Assembly (NCBI GenBank): GCA_035487295.1
Contig: DATHMH010000025.1
Location: forward strand, 33,231-97,230
Reading direction: 5' to 3'
DNA from: QIAW01 sp035487295
GTDB taxonomy: Bacteria; Acidobacteriota; Terriglobia; Terriglobales; Acidobacteriaceae
Length of the DNA stretch: 64,000 nucleotides
Shown: positions 51,789-61,013 of the stretch, in pieces
How positions within the stretch are numbered: the first letter of the stretch is position 1
How the letters are laid out: every line of letters begins with the position of its first letter
Program-made: the position numbers and the translations under genes
The notes under the pieces: model-generated
What the model was told of the DNA's origin: nothing
Seen by the model: the letters and a program-made list of their open reading frames with translations, nothing else
The model's database searches: none

Positions 51789-54767
51789 TTAATAAGATAA
51801 CGGCTTCGGCCACAAGCGCGCTTTGCTGGTCGCCGTCGCCGTCGCCCCGCCCGAATCACTAATGGTAACCGTCACAGTCCAGGCGCCGACTTTGGTGTAA
51901 GCATGGGCGCCGATCACGTTATAGTTCTGGCTGCCAGTGGAGATAATCGTCGCCGTGCTCGGTGCGGTTCCATCGCCCCAATCGATTGTCGTGCCGGTGA
52001 ACTGGCTCGCGTTTCCGCTGGGGTCGGTATCTGTGAAGCTGGCTACGACGAGCGGAAAAGCTTTGCCTAAGCGCACGTGCAGATTGTGCCCGGTAACGTT
52101 GGTCAGCGCATAATCTGCCTGCTGGCAGGCGGAAAACTCCGAAGTATTGTTAGCGGAATCGGTTGCGGTGGCGCTGAGAAATCCCGAGCCGATCAGCGAC
52201 GTCGAGAAAGTGATATTGAACGCGCCGTTGCCGCTGTTGTCGGTCGAAACGCTGCGGCTTCCCAGCAGGTTCAGCCCCTGGCCGTGGCCGGAGGCATCAC
52301 ACGCCGGATTGCCGAACAGCTCCACATGAAAAGTGGAATTGGGCGCGCTCTTCAGCGTTCCAGGAACATTCGTTGTGCCGCCGCTCGAGATTGCGCTGGT
52401 CAGCACCGGGAAGTTCTGGAAATTATTCGGGCCGGTGTGACCGCTGGAGTCGTTAGCTGTGACGCCATCATCGCCGAGGTCGATTCCCAATCCGACATTG
52501 GAAAAAATGGCGTTGCTCTCAATGACATTGCCGACAGTCGCGCTGCCTCCGGTTATGACGACTCCCTTTCCGTTGTAAGCAATGATGTTGCCGGCGGAAG
52601 CACCGATCGAATTGTTGGCCGCACCCAAATCAACTCTGACACCATCTCCAAGATTGCCCACGCCGCCGGTATTGTTGGCGTTGGCGCCGATCTCGTTTCC
52701 TTGTACCTGGTTGCCGTTTGTGCCGCTGCCGGAAATCAAAATACCATTCGCGCCATTCCCGGAGATGACGTTACCCGAGCCCGAGGCCGAGCCTCCCAGC
52801 GTGTTGTTAAAAGCTCCTCCCGAGAGGTTTATGCCGTTACCCTGATTTCCGAGCGCGGCGTTACCGGCCGCGTTCAGGCCGATGAAGTTGCCCTGTACAT
52901 TATTTGAGCCGGCTCCGCCGGAGAAGCTCACGCCGTCAGAGAAATTGCCCGAGATTACGTTACCCGTTCCTGTTGCGGCCCCGTCGATCACGTTGCCTAC
53001 CGCGCTGGCGATGGCAACTCCGGACATGTGATTGCCGAGCGCGAAGTTTCCACTCGAATCTGTGCCGATAAAATTGCCCTGCACAAGGTTCGCGGTGGTG
53101 CTCGCGAGCAGCACACCATTGTTGACGTTGCCCGAGATCACATTTCTGGCCGCGATGGTCGTACCGCCAATAACGTTATTGGTGGCGTTACTAGAAACAC
53201 TCACGCCGTTGCCGCTGTTGCCCAGGGCGCCGTTACCTGCGGCATTCAGGCCGATGAAGTTGCCTTGTACCAAGTTTGCGTTGGTGCCCGAGCCCGTGAG
53301 GCTTACGCCGTCAGAGACATTGCCGGAGATGACGTTGCCTCCGCCTGGTACGGCTGCTCCGATTACGTTGTTGCTTGCGCCGTTGTTCACCAGGACCCCC
53401 CGGCCGTTCCCCATCTGCAAAGCGCCGGTCAGGCTCGTGCCGATATAGTTGCCCTCCACGAGGTTCCCACTCGCGCCGGCATTGGTGATCAGCACACTGC
53501 CATTGGAGTTGCCTGAGATCACGTTCCTGGCGGCTGCGGTTGTGCCTCCAATGGTGTTATTGGTTGCGGAATTGATCTGTATTCCATTTTGGGCGTTGCC
53601 CAGCGGGTTTGTTCCCAGAGCATTGCTGCCAATAAGATTGCCCTGGACCGTGTTGCCGGTCGTGCCACTGCCGTTAATGGTTATGCCGTCTCCGAAATTT
53701 CCGGAAATGACATTGCCTGCGCCTGGACTTGTGCCTCCAATCGTATTGTTGGCGGCTCCAGACTGAATCAGAACTCCGCCGGCGCTATTGGCAAGCGCAT
53801 TGTGGCCAGTGCTGTCAGTGCCGATGAAGTTGCCCTCGACCACGTTCCCATTCGTGCCCAATCCCGCAATTTGGATCCCAGCAAGACCATTTCCAGAAAT
53901 GACATTGCGTGTTGCAGCCGTCGTTCCTCCAATGGTGTTGTTGGACTGATTGCTCAAAATAAGCACACCATCGCCAGAATTGGCCACTGCCGCATTGCCG
54001 GCCGCAGTGATGCCGATGAAATTCCCCGCAATGATGTTGCCGCTGCTTTGCAGCACAATTCCATTTTGCGCAAAGCCGTAGATCACCAGTCCCTCGACCG
54101 TCGTATTTCCACCCTGAATGGAAAGGCCGTTGGCGCTCGGTCCGGCACTGGCGCCGTTGATTTGAATTACAGGATTGTTGGGGGCCCAGCCAGGCTGGCT
54201 GGTTCCATCGAGCACCCCGGGATGCGTCATCGCGGGCAGCGCCGAGAGCAGGTTAATGGTGTGCACGCCCGCGCCCGGGATGTTGAAGGCAATGCCGGTA
54301 AAACTCGAATTCGCGTTGAAATTGAGAATTGCCTGCCGCAGCGAGCCTGCCCCGGAATCGCTCGTCGTGGTAACAATTGGGTTGATCAGCACCGTGCCGG
54401 TCATAGATGCCAAGTGGATCGAACAGAAATAAGGAAAGCTATTGCCCCCGCCGAATGCTGTAATCTGTGCCGCGTCAAACGTGATGGAAAAACTGAACGC
54501 AGGGGCATGTACGCCCGAGTCCCACTTTGCATCAGCCGTGCAGCCCGGTGAGCAGGCGCCTGACGTGGTGGAATGAGGACCTGACGCCCAGATCCAAGTC
54601 ACAGTATCACCAAGATTGACAGCAGTAGTACTGTTCCCGCTCACCTGGTCAACGAAATTCGTCCCACCCTGCCCCACGTTGACCGTGCGCGTCGCCGCCC
54701 ACGCGCAGGAGACTGATAACAGCACGCCAACTAACCTGAAGACAAAAATAAGTCTTGCCGGTTTCAT
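51789..54767 (-). CDS. Secreted copper-domain / beta-helix (NosD-like) protein with PKD domain
   Basis: A 992-residue protein with a signal peptide (about 1-25). A plastocyanin-like domain (about 26-128) has all four type I copper ligands in order: H65, C115, H118 and M122 (FCSIHLASM). A CSLREAI-like segment (SDSGAGSLRQAIL) follows, then about 20 repeating beta-helix coils (NTIGGTTAAARNVISGN, NGVLLA), typical of NosD/right-handed beta helices. The C-terminal part resembles PKD/Ig folds (DWGDGTAPSTATI). It is likely a surface or periplasmic adhesin/carbohydrate binder. The start ATG at 54767 gives a good signal peptide. Confidence 0.88.
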   Translation of the reverse strand: MKPARLIFVFRLVGVLLSVSCAWAATRTVNVGQGGTNFVDQVSGNSTTAVNLGDTVTWIWASGPHSTTSGACSPGCTADAKWDSGVHAPAFSFSITFDAAQITAFGGGNSFPYFCSIHLASMTGTVLINPIVTTTSDSGAGSLRQAILNFNANSSFTGIAFNIPGAGVHTINLLSALPAMTHPGVLDGTSQPGWAPNNPVIQINGASAGPSANGLSIQGGNTTVEGLVIYGFAQNGIVLQSSGNIIAGNFIGITAAGNAAVANSGDGVLILSNQSNNTIGGTTAATRNVISGNGLAGIQIAGLGTNGNVVEGNFIGTDSTGHNALANSAGGVLIQSGAANNTIGGTSPGAGNVISGNFGDGITINGSGTTGNTVQGNLIGSNALGTNPLGNAQNGIQINSATNNTIGGTTAAARNVISGNSNGSVLITNAGASGNLVEGNYIGTSLTGALQMGNGRGVLVNNGASNNVIGAAVPGGGNVISGNVSDGVSLTGSGTNANLVQGNFIGLNAAGNGALGNSGNGVSVSSNATNNVIGGTTIAARNVISGNVNNGVLLASTTANLVQGNFIGTDSSGNFALGNHMSGVAIASAVGNVIDGAATGTGNVISGNFSDGVSFSGGAGSNNVQGNFIGLNAAGNAALGNQGNGINLSGGAFNNTLGGSASGSGNVISGNGANGILISGSGTNGNQVQGNEIGANANNTGGVGNLGDGVRVDLGAANNSIGASAGNIIAYNGKGVVITGGSATVGNVIESNAIFSNVGLGIDLGDDGVTANDSSGHTGPNNFQNFPVLTSAISSGGTTNVPGTLKSAPNSTFHVELFGNPACDASGHGQGLNLLGSRSVSTDNSGNGAFNITFSTSLIGSGFLSATATDSANNTSEFSACQQADYALTNVTGHNLHVRLGKAFPLVVASFTDTDPSGNASQFTGTTIDWGDGTAPSTATIISTGSQNYNVIGAHAYTKVGAWTVTVTISDSGGATATATSKARLWPKPLSY

Positions 54768-54997
54768 GACACCTGCTCCTGCGGAAGTCATTCACAGCCG
54801 CACTTTTTCGCTAACAAAGAATGCGAGAGAGGAATTAAGCGCAACTATATCGAAAGGTTCTCAGGCGAGCAAGTTCTCTTTCCATCTTCTTTAAAGGCCT
54901 AACCGGCACGATTGGAAGCCGTGCCCTGACACAAAACTTTTTTTTGAAACAAGCTCCAGTGCTGGCTGTTCAAAAGCAGGCGCCAAAAAGCCGTTTT

Positions 54998-56005
54998 TCA
55001 AAACAACTTCATTTGTTCATCCTGCTCTGACTGTGTCCGCACAAACCTGCGCTCGCGCCGCCTGGGCTGAAAATTGTGTTTGGCCAGAAGGCGATCCATG
55101 AGCTTGGAGACGCGCTCATGGTAAGACTTGGAGAGAAACGCTCCCGTGGCATAGCGCTGTTTGTAGTTTTCCACCAGGTGAGGGAACTGCTCGGCCAGGA
55201 AGGGCATAAAAACTTTTTCGGAGCAGGGTTTCAGGTAGAGCGGATTAGCGTGAATGCCATAGGCCCCGGCTTCCAGCGCAGCCGTTATTACAGCTTCGAG
55301 ATTCGTAACCGAGTCGGTGATCTCAGGCAGCACCGGCGCGCAGTTGACTCCGACGCTTAACCCGGCGTTGGTCAGCTCGCGGACCGTCTGCATGCGCAGG
55401 TCAGGACGCGGCGCGCGCGGCTCCAGAATTCGGGCCAGTTGAATATCCATGGTAGTCACGGTCACGTGCACGGAAAGATCGTTGTTCTCGGCAAATTTGC
55501 GCAGCAGCTCAACGTCGCGCGCGATCAATGTGGATTTGGTGATGATTCCCATGGAGAGCCCATGATGCTGCGCCAGCTCTTCCAAAATGGCGCGCGTGAC
55601 TTCATAGCGGCGTTCGGCGGGTTGGTAAGGATCTGTCGCCGCGCCGATGGCGATGCCCTCGCCCTTGCGCACTTTCTTGAGCTCCTGCCGCAGCAGCCAT
55701 CCGGCGTTCTGCTTGACGTAAATCTTGCGCTCAAAATCAACGCCATCGCGCATTTCCATAAATTCATGGGTATAGCGCGCATAACAGTACTTGCAGGCGA
55801 ACTCGCAGCCGCGATAGGGATTAATGGTCCAGGTAAAAGGAATCTTCCGCTTGGAGACAGCGCGGTTGAGTATGGAGCGGGTGGGCAGGGTAAAGTACTC
55901 GATCTTGTGCCCCTGCTTGATGGATTCGCCGAGGGAGGCAAGCCGGGCGATCCCTACCAGCTTCTCGTGGGGGAGGGATTCGAAGAAGGATAGGGAGCCC
56001 GGCAT
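54998..56005 (-). CDS. Radical SAM protein (SPL/Rv2578c family)
   Basis: The [4Fe-4S] motif CEFACKYCYA is visible in TINPYRGCEF. The protein has the (beta/alpha) barrel segments of the spore-photoproduct-lyase-like family (TDPYQPAERRYEVTR, GVNCAPVLPEITDS) and C-terminal basic residues. The start at 56005 is preferred because an AAAGGCGA site precedes it; a longer frame to 56038 (346 residues) is possible. Its substrate is not known. A region of 230 bp (54768-54997) before it in the other direction contains no recognised gene. Confidence 0.86.
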   Translation of the reverse strand: MPGSLSFFESLPHEKLVGIARLASLGESIKQGHKIEYFTLPTRSILNRAVSKRKIPFTWTINPYRGCEFACKYCYARYTHEFMEMRDGVDFERKIYVKQNAGWLLRQELKKVRKGEGIAIGAATDPYQPAERRYEVTRAILEELAQHHGLSMGIITKSTLIARDVELLRKFAENNDLSVHVTVTTMDIQLARILEPRAPRPDLRMQTVRELTNAGLSVGVNCAPVLPEITDSVTNLEAVITAALEAGAYGIHANPLYLKPCSEKVFMPFLAEQFPHLVENYKQRYATGAFLSKSYHERVSKLMDRLLAKHNFQPRRRERRFVRTQSEQDEQMKLF

Positions 56006-56149
56006 ATATTCGCCTTTTATTCGCCTAAGATAAACCATGCATTTGCTAATGTCAAGTGGCGGCTGGGATAGGAGACAGAACGGTCTGAAACCGGCCCCCT
56101 CGGGCGTGGAAAAAACTAGGGTAGGTTGAAGCTGGCATGCAGAAGCTGT

Positions 56150-56473
56150 CTAATTCACTGCAGCCTGTTTGAAGTAGTGATCGACATCGATTGTTCTCAG
56201 AAAACTCACGAAAAAGAGACCGATCCATATCCAGGTTGTCACCTTCGCTCCATCTACAGCGTTTTTAAGCCAGTGCTTACGCGTGGCGTTTAGCTTCTCC
56301 CGCCATGTTCTGGCATTCTTATAGCTTTCCTGTCCTTTCACGTTCTTAACAAATGTGATAACAAAGGCAGCGACTGAAGCGAGTACCGCAACCCAATTAC
56401 TGCTGACCAATTCTGGAATTCCGACAACAGAGTGATGCAGCAGTTGGCCAACATAGCTATAGAATTCATGCAT
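56150..56473 (-). CDS. Small membrane protein of unknown function
   Basis: A 107-residue protein with two predicted transmembrane helices (about 24-42 and 81-94) and a basic, charged loop (KNVKGQESYKNARTWREKLNATRKHWL). No family was recognised. It is divergent from the membrane-tethered receiver gene at 56540, so both may be expressed from the shared 66-base spacer. No homology-based function can be given. Confidence 0.6.
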   Translation of the reverse strand: MHEFYSYVGQLLHHSVVGIPELVSSNWVAVLASVAAFVITFVKNVKGQESYKNARTWREKLNATRKHWLKNAVDGAKVTTWIWIGLFFVSFLRTIDVDHYFKQAAVN

Positions 56474-56539
56474 GACCCAAAGTCTCCCATCCGGGAGTAC
56501 TTTGCGGCAAGTGAATAATCCCGAGTTTTGGGGGTATGG

Positions 56540-57262
56540 ATGGAGAAGAAAACGATTTGTTTCGTTGATGACGATCCGGGAGAACTTGAGCGTTTCCGGG
56601 ATGTCATGAGCGACCGCTACATTGTTGGGACGGGTGAGGTTCTAGAAGATGCTCTTCAAAACCTTGGCGGAAGACGTCCTGATTTTTTCTTGCTTGATCT
56701 TGTTTATGGGAAGGCGATGTCGCAGTCAGTAAGAAATGAAATTAGCGCCGCAGATGAAGAACTCACTCAGGCCGAAGAAAAGATTCGGCGGTTGTTGTGT
56801 AGTGCGGGGCAGTCCGCAGACGGCGGATTTGATCTCGCCCGTAGGGTACACGAGATGTACCCCGGAGTGCCGCGTGCGTTCTTTAGCCGGAAGGCATTCT
56901 TGGGGGACGCACTGAAGGCTCACGAGCAAGGTCTTCCAGTGCTGGAGAAACCCGACCCTGATGCTAGTGATATCGGGACCTCAGAAGAGGAACGCTATAG
57001 AAGTGCTTTAAAGCGAAGCAAGAATCTCGTTGCTGGGAAAATCAACCAAATGATTGAGAGCAGCAAGTGGTGGGTGCGGAATCGTGAATGGGTGCGTGGT
57101 CTCGCATTGGGTATCTTCTTTGCGCTTTTCGAGTTGGGACGAGATTTGTGGAAGATAGAACAGTTGGGTATCAGATGGGCAGCGGAGAGCACTATTATGG
57201 TTGGCATGGTAGTAACTTTTGTTCTTGCGTGGCCAAGGCGGTGGCCGTGGCGGGGTATTTGA
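56540..57262 (+). CDS. Membrane-tethered receiver-domain protein
   Basis: A 240-residue protein. The N-terminal 1-140 looks like a response regulator receiver: acidic D10-D12, phospho-acceptor D53 (FLLDLVYG), S116 and K137 (LEKPDPD). Between strand 3 and helix 3 an insertion of about 40 residues (59-97) carries a charged coiled coil (EISAADEELTQAEEKIRRLL). Two transmembrane segments follow near 187-200 and 216-230. A receiver fused to membrane helices without DNA-binding or enzyme output is unusual. The ATG at 56540 is preferred; a TTG 4 codons upstream is possible. The partner kinase is unknown. Confidence 0.72.
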   Translation: MEKKTICFVDDDPGELERFRDVMSDRYIVGTGEVLEDALQNLGGRRPDFFLLDLVYGKAMSQSVRNEISAADEELTQAEEKIRRLLCSAGQSADGGFDLARRVHEMYPGVPRAFFSRKAFLGDALKAHEQGLPVLEKPDPDASDIGTSEEERYRSALKRSKNLVAGKINQMIESSKWWVRNREWVRGLALGIFFALFELGRDLWKIEQLGIRWAAESTIMVGMVVTFVLAWPRRWPWRGI

Positions 57263-57395
57263 CATGTTTCCTGGAAAACGAAAAAAGCGGCGCTTTCCTT
57301 TCCCGTTGTTAACTCTGCAAATTGTGGAAGGATGGTCAATCCGTGAGAAGAAAAAGCCGATCATCGCAAAGTGAGGTGGAGGAGTTTGAGACATT

Positions 57396-57875
57396 ATGAA
57401 TTCGGAAAAATGGAAAGACCTGGAGTCTAGACTAAGCAGTCTCGAAAAGCAGAATCAAATGCTCAGAGTAGGCTTAATAATCTTGGGGCTCATTACAATG
57501 TGCATAATGACCTTGGGATCGTCTCATGCTGGAAACACCGTCGAGGCACAACGATTTGTGCTTAAGAACGCGAAGGGAGACGTGCGAGCCGAATTGACCA
57601 CGCTGGATGGTGATTATCCAAGGTTGACCTTACTCAGCCCGAACGGAGAAAAGGTGACAGAGCTTAGCCCCGCTGGCGTCTCAGTTCTCGACAAAGGATT
57701 GCCTTCTAAGCTCCCCCTCAGCCACTTCGGCAACACTGGTCTTTATTTTGCCGATGAGAAGGGGCAGATCGTAATAGAGATTGGTGGAGCCTCTGTCAGT
57801 AATCCTCAACTTGCGCCAGTTCCCGAAATCGCCGTCTTCGACAAGAAAGGCAATCAAACCTGGCATGTCCCTTGA
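57396..57875 (+). CDS. Membrane-anchored hypothetical protein
   Basis: A 159-residue protein. A short N-terminal coiled coil (LESRLSSLEKQNQMLR), one transmembrane helix (about 24-42) and a beta-rich outer part with repeating strands (RFVLKNAKGDVRAELTTLDG, LTLLSPNGEKVTEL, GLYFADEKGQIVIEIGG) are seen. A similar fold is seen in uncharacterised bacterial proteins. The function is unknown. Confidence 0.65.
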   Translation: MNSEKWKDLESRLSSLEKQNQMLRVGLIILGLITMCIMTLGSSHAGNTVEAQRFVLKNAKGDVRAELTTLDGDYPRLTLLSPNGEKVTELSPAGVSVLDKGLPSKLPLSHFGNTGLYFADEKGQIVIEIGGASVSNPQLAPVPEIAVFDKKGNQTWHVP

Positions 57876-57995
57876 AGATCGTTTAGCGCGCCAATCGGAA
57901 GCTGTAGCGCTTCTGTCCCCGCCAGCTACCCCGCCCACGCATCCCTCTACCCATCCATCTTCCTCGCCTCAGCGGAGTAAGCCGGCCCCCCTGGT

Positions 57996-58514
57996 TTAGA
58001 ATCCGCTAGGATTCCGCCTATAGAGCAAGTAACCACGTTTGCGACAAGTATCTTCCCATGATTGTGGAGAAATTAAATTCATATTCCTACCTCGCACAAG
58101 ACATATTCTCTTCCAACAACAGTTATTTGTTAGTGCTCCGGCGGGCAAGGTGCCATGCTTGAGATCATTTAATATCTCGCTATCCGACGAATGATCACAA
58201 AAACAATCGCTATCAGCTTCGTATCGCCTTACTTCCGCGAGGTCGTGGATGGTGCTTAAGTCCATCTCACTCAGAAGAATCGGCCGAATGGCCTGTAAGG
58301 TGAGCTTAGCGAACCTGCTGTTCTTGGTAATCACAAAAAGGTCAGGACGTCCCTCTGCAATAGCATGAAGGATGTCAGCGTCCGCTCCGGGAATCTGCTT
58401 GGCTAACTTTCCGAAACTGAAGAACTCCGTGGGCCGTGCAAGAAATTGTTGAATCATTGCCCGGATCATTTGCGTGACGAGCCGATCCCATTCACTGGTT
58501 ACTGGAATACACAT
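57996..58514 (-). CDS. Hypothetical protein
   Basis: A 172-residue protein with no recognised domain. It has seven cysteines, five of them in the second half (CFCDH, NNCCWKRIC), and a possible helical N-terminus. The ATG at 58514 follows an AAGGAG ribosome site, which supports a real gene. It precedes a tandem repeat region. Base use is less GC-rich than its neighbours. Confidence 0.6.
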   Translation of the reverse strand: MCIPVTSEWDRLVTQMIRAMIQQFLARPTEFFSFGKLAKQIPGADADILHAIAEGRPDLFVITKNSRFAKLTLQAIRPILLSEMDLSTIHDLAEVRRYEADSDCFCDHSSDSEILNDLKHGTLPAGALTNNCCWKRICLVRGRNMNLISPQSWEDTCRKRGYLLYRRNPSGF

Positions 58515-58926
58515 AAAAGACACTCCTTGAGTCAAGAAATTTGAACGTGCATTCTTTTTGGAGTTGAGTTTTAAGCCCTCGCGGCTTCTGGGTGAGATTT
58601 AAGTCTTCCGACTCTTCTGATGTGGGTGAGTTTTAAGCCCTCACGGCTCTAGGTGAGAATTTTAAGTCTTCCGACTCTTCTGGTTTGAGTTTTAAGCCCT
58701 CATGGCATGGCTTTGATAGACGGTAGAAAACCTGCCCTAATTGATATGTTACACGTTGTGGTCGTCATTGGTAGTCGAATTTTTTTCACTGACATGCCAG
58801 GGGGGGCCGGTTTTGGGGGCTTCTGTCTCCTATCCCGTCAAGGGGAGTGCGAAGTAAATTCTTTTGATTTTTGTTCGGCGACCATAGCTGGCGAGTCTTT
58901 CTAAGGACGATTACACAATCAAGGAC
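58515..58926. repeat. Tandem repeat of about 60 bp and flanking non-coding space
   Basis: TGAGTTTTAAGCCCTC starts at 58565, 58627 and 58686, each followed (twice completely) by GGTGAGA-type and AAGTCTTCCGACTCTTCTG segments, so the period is 59 to 62 bp and the array spans about 58565-58708. A weak 65-residue frame at 58707-58904 is not convincing. The repeat may be a structured RNA or an operator region. Confidence 0.65.
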
Positions 58927-59178
58927 TTAACTTGTTAGATGGTGTTCTAAGCTTCTCCTTCGTGGGAGAAATCCTTCCGGGTGTCGCCCCTCCAGGGCTC
59001 GCGTCATTTTCAGCTTACCCAGCGCTTCCGCGCTGGGCTAACCTGTGCCGCGCTTCCAGCGCTGGTGTAACGTTGTGCTGTCATCTTCGTATACTTCATG
59101 AGAATGGACAATCAAAAATCCCCACTCGCGCTGGTCGCGCGAATGGGGCACCCAGATTTATAAGGGCCATCCGCCCAT
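58927..59178. repeat. Long dispersed repeat, copy 1
   Basis: A repeat of about 250 bp with related copies at 59637-59857 and 60115-60340. It contains nested short hairpins (CCAGCGCTTCCGCGCTGG, AGCGCTTCCAGCGCT). A tail segment (TCGCGCTGGTCGCGCGAAT) recurs in fragments at 59960-60025 and 61735-61785. Open frames in it that translate to VAPPGLASFSAYPALPRWAN-type peptides are not believed to be genes. Confidence 0.8.
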
Positions 59179-59206
59179 TAGATTGCTCTTTACTTAGATA
59201 TTAGTA

Positions 59207-59620
59207 ATGATAAGAACGGTACACAATGACATTCTAATGAACCCGAAACTAAAAGCGATTATTGACAAGTATCGCACGTGCCCAGAATTCTTTACAATCG
59301 AACTGCTTGACGTAAACCAACGTGGCAATACTGGCGACACACTAGTTCACGTAGCAGCGGTTAACGAAGAGGTAGATGACATAGCACTGCTTGTGGCTTG
59401 TGGTGCACAGGTCAACACTAAGGGTGACCTTGGAAACACTCCGTTGCATCAGGTGTCCAGCATGGGGCGCGTTAAGTCAGTAAAAAAGCTTCTTCAATTG
59501 GGGGCGGACCCAACGATCAAGAATGAATTTGGGGAAACCGCGTTGGACCTGGCTGAATTCATGAAACGCGATGAAGTAACCAAGCTTCTCAAGGACCACA
59601 TTTCTGGACGACGAACCTGA
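59207..59620 (+). CDS. Ankyrin-repeat protein
   Basis: A 137-residue protein with three ankyrin-like repeats (NQRGNTGDTLVHVAAVNEEVDDIALLVACGAQVN, KGDLGNTPLHQVSSMGRVKSVKKLLQLGADPT, KNEFGETALDLAEFMKRDEVTKLLKDH). It probably binds other proteins. ATGs at 59207 and 59237 are both possible starts and neither has a clear ribosome site. It lies between copies 1 and 2 of the dispersed repeat. Confidence 0.75.
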   Translation: MIRTVHNDILMNPKLKAIIDKYRTCPEFFTIELLDVNQRGNTGDTLVHVAAVNEEVDDIALLVACGAQVNTKGDLGNTPLHQVSSMGRVKSVKKLLQLGADPTIKNEFGETALDLAEFMKRDEVTKLLKDHISGRRT

Positions 59621-59636
59621 CAAGATTTCTGGGGCG

Positions 59637-59857
59637 CTAAGCTTCCCCTTCGTGGGAGAAATCCTTCCGGGTGTCGCCCCGCCAGGGCTCGCGTCATTTT
59701 CAGCTTACCCAGCGCTTCCGCGCTGGGCTAACCTGTGCCGCGCTTCCAGCGCTGGTGTAATGTTGTGCTGTCATCTTCGTATACTTCATGAGAATGGACA
59801 ATCAAAAATCCCAATCGCGCTGGCCGCGCGAATGGGGCAGCCAGCACCCAGATCTGT
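59637..59857. repeat. Long dispersed repeat, copy 2
   Basis: It matches copy 1 from CTAAGCTTC through the CCAGCGCTTCCGCGCTGG core to the CACCCAGAT end. It begins 16 bases after the ankyrin gene, which is thus enclosed by copies 1 and 2. Confidence 0.8.
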
Positions 59858-60114
59858 GAAAGGAAAGATGATAAGTAAAACTTTCTTCAGGGCGGAGATG
59901 TAAATCGCCGCGATGAAGTCGGAGATCGTTCATTTCACAACTGCCTTCATAAACAATCTAAAAATCCCCACTCGCGCCGGTCGCGCGAATTGGGCACCCA
60001 GATTTGTGTGGGCCACCCGCCCAATATCCGAAGGGGATGTTCCAGTGGAATCGTCAAGCAGAGCCCGGTTACCCGCGTTTTCTCAGATGGTTTCGGCATG
60101 TTGTGGATTTTACT
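59858..60114. repeat. Fragment of the dispersed repeat and non-coding space
   Basis: 59960-60025 carries only the tail of the repeat (AAAATCCCCACTCGCGCCGG...GGGCACCCAGATTT). No gene was recognised between copies 2 and 3. Confidence 0.6.
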
Positions 60115-60340
60115 TTAACTTGTTAGATGGTGTTCTAAGCTTCTCCTTCGTGGGAGAAATCCTTCCGGATGTCGTCCCTCCAGGGCTCGCGTCATTTTCA
60201 GCTTACCCAGCGCTTCCGCGCTGGGCTAACCTGTGCCGCGCTTCCAGCGCTGGTGTAACGTTGTGCTGTCATCTTCGTATACTTCATGAGAATGGACAAT
60301 TAAAAATCCCACTCGCGCTGGTCGCGCGAATGGGGCACCC
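60115..60340. repeat. Long dispersed repeat, copy 3
   Basis: It matches copy 1 from TTAACTTGTTAGATGG to the tail GGGGCACCC. It precedes the gene at 60405 by about 64 bases. Confidence 0.8.
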
Positions 60341-60404
60341 GGCTCCAGTATGAATGCAACAATGGCTTCTATTTGTTCTGCCGCTGTGCAACAATGACTT
60401 CTCT

Positions 60405-61013
60405 ATGGAGCAAAAACTCTTGTCAGCAACACACCGTGCTTTGCGCCGGAATCCTGGAACGTTCAAGATTCGTGTGATCCTGTTTCTTTTCATCATCGTC
60501 TGCGGAAAAGCGTGGGCGCTGGATGAATTTGCGGGGATCAAATGCGGAGCCGATATCCCCAAGTCTCTGGTTGGGAAACGCGACTCCAATGAACCAGTGG
60601 CTGTTCTCGAACAACGGCACAAGGATTTGGGTCTTAAGAATCTGGGGGGCTCTGAGATTTCTGACCGCCTGTTCCTGGCTTCATGGCAGATTTGCGGAAG
60701 CGAGTACGAACTGCTGGTGAATACGAAAACCGGGCTGATTCGTGACGTGCTTCCGTTTCCGGCTCATGCAGCGGCCTCGCCAATGTTCATTGGCACATGC
60801 CAAGCCGATGGAAAAGAGGTTCCGGGGCAGCTTGTGGCAGTGCTGAATAACAGCGCAGGATACAACGCAAGAGATGAAAAACTGGCCAAGACCATGCTCA
60901 AAGCCACGGCTGCATGGAAGATCGACGAGACGAAAGGGAAGTTTGTTGGGCAAGCGACCGAAAAGCTCGGATGCCCATTGGGCGGAATCGTTACGCAGGA
61001 CGGCGGTCCTTAA
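60405..61013 (+). CDS. Secreted or membrane-linked hypothetical protein
   Basis: A 202-residue protein with a hydrophobic N-terminal segment (ILFLFIIVCGKAWAL, likely a signal peptide) and a mature part with about five cysteines (C-G-AD, ICGSEYELLV, GTCQADG, KLGCPLGG). The start at 60405 gives the signal near the terminus; the longer frame begins at 60354. The family was not recognised. Confidence 0.65.
   Translation: MEQKLLSATHRALRRNPGTFKIRVILFLFIIVCGKAWALDEFAGIKCGADIPKSLVGKRDSNEPVAVLEQRHKDLGLKNLGGSEISDRLFLASWQICGSEYELLVNTKTGLIRDVLPFPAHAAASPMFIGTCQADGKEVPGQLVAVLNNSAGYNARDEKLAKTMLKATAAWKIDETKGKFVGQATEKLGCPLGGIVTQDGGP

Noticed and set aside
58707..58904. Frame of 65 residues after the 60-bp tandem repeat
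   Set aside because: No ribosome site, no family and an odd composition.
58932..60353. Plus-strand frames rich in PPGLASFSAYPALPRWAN
   Set aside because: They recur with each copy of the dispersed repeat and have no independent support as genes.
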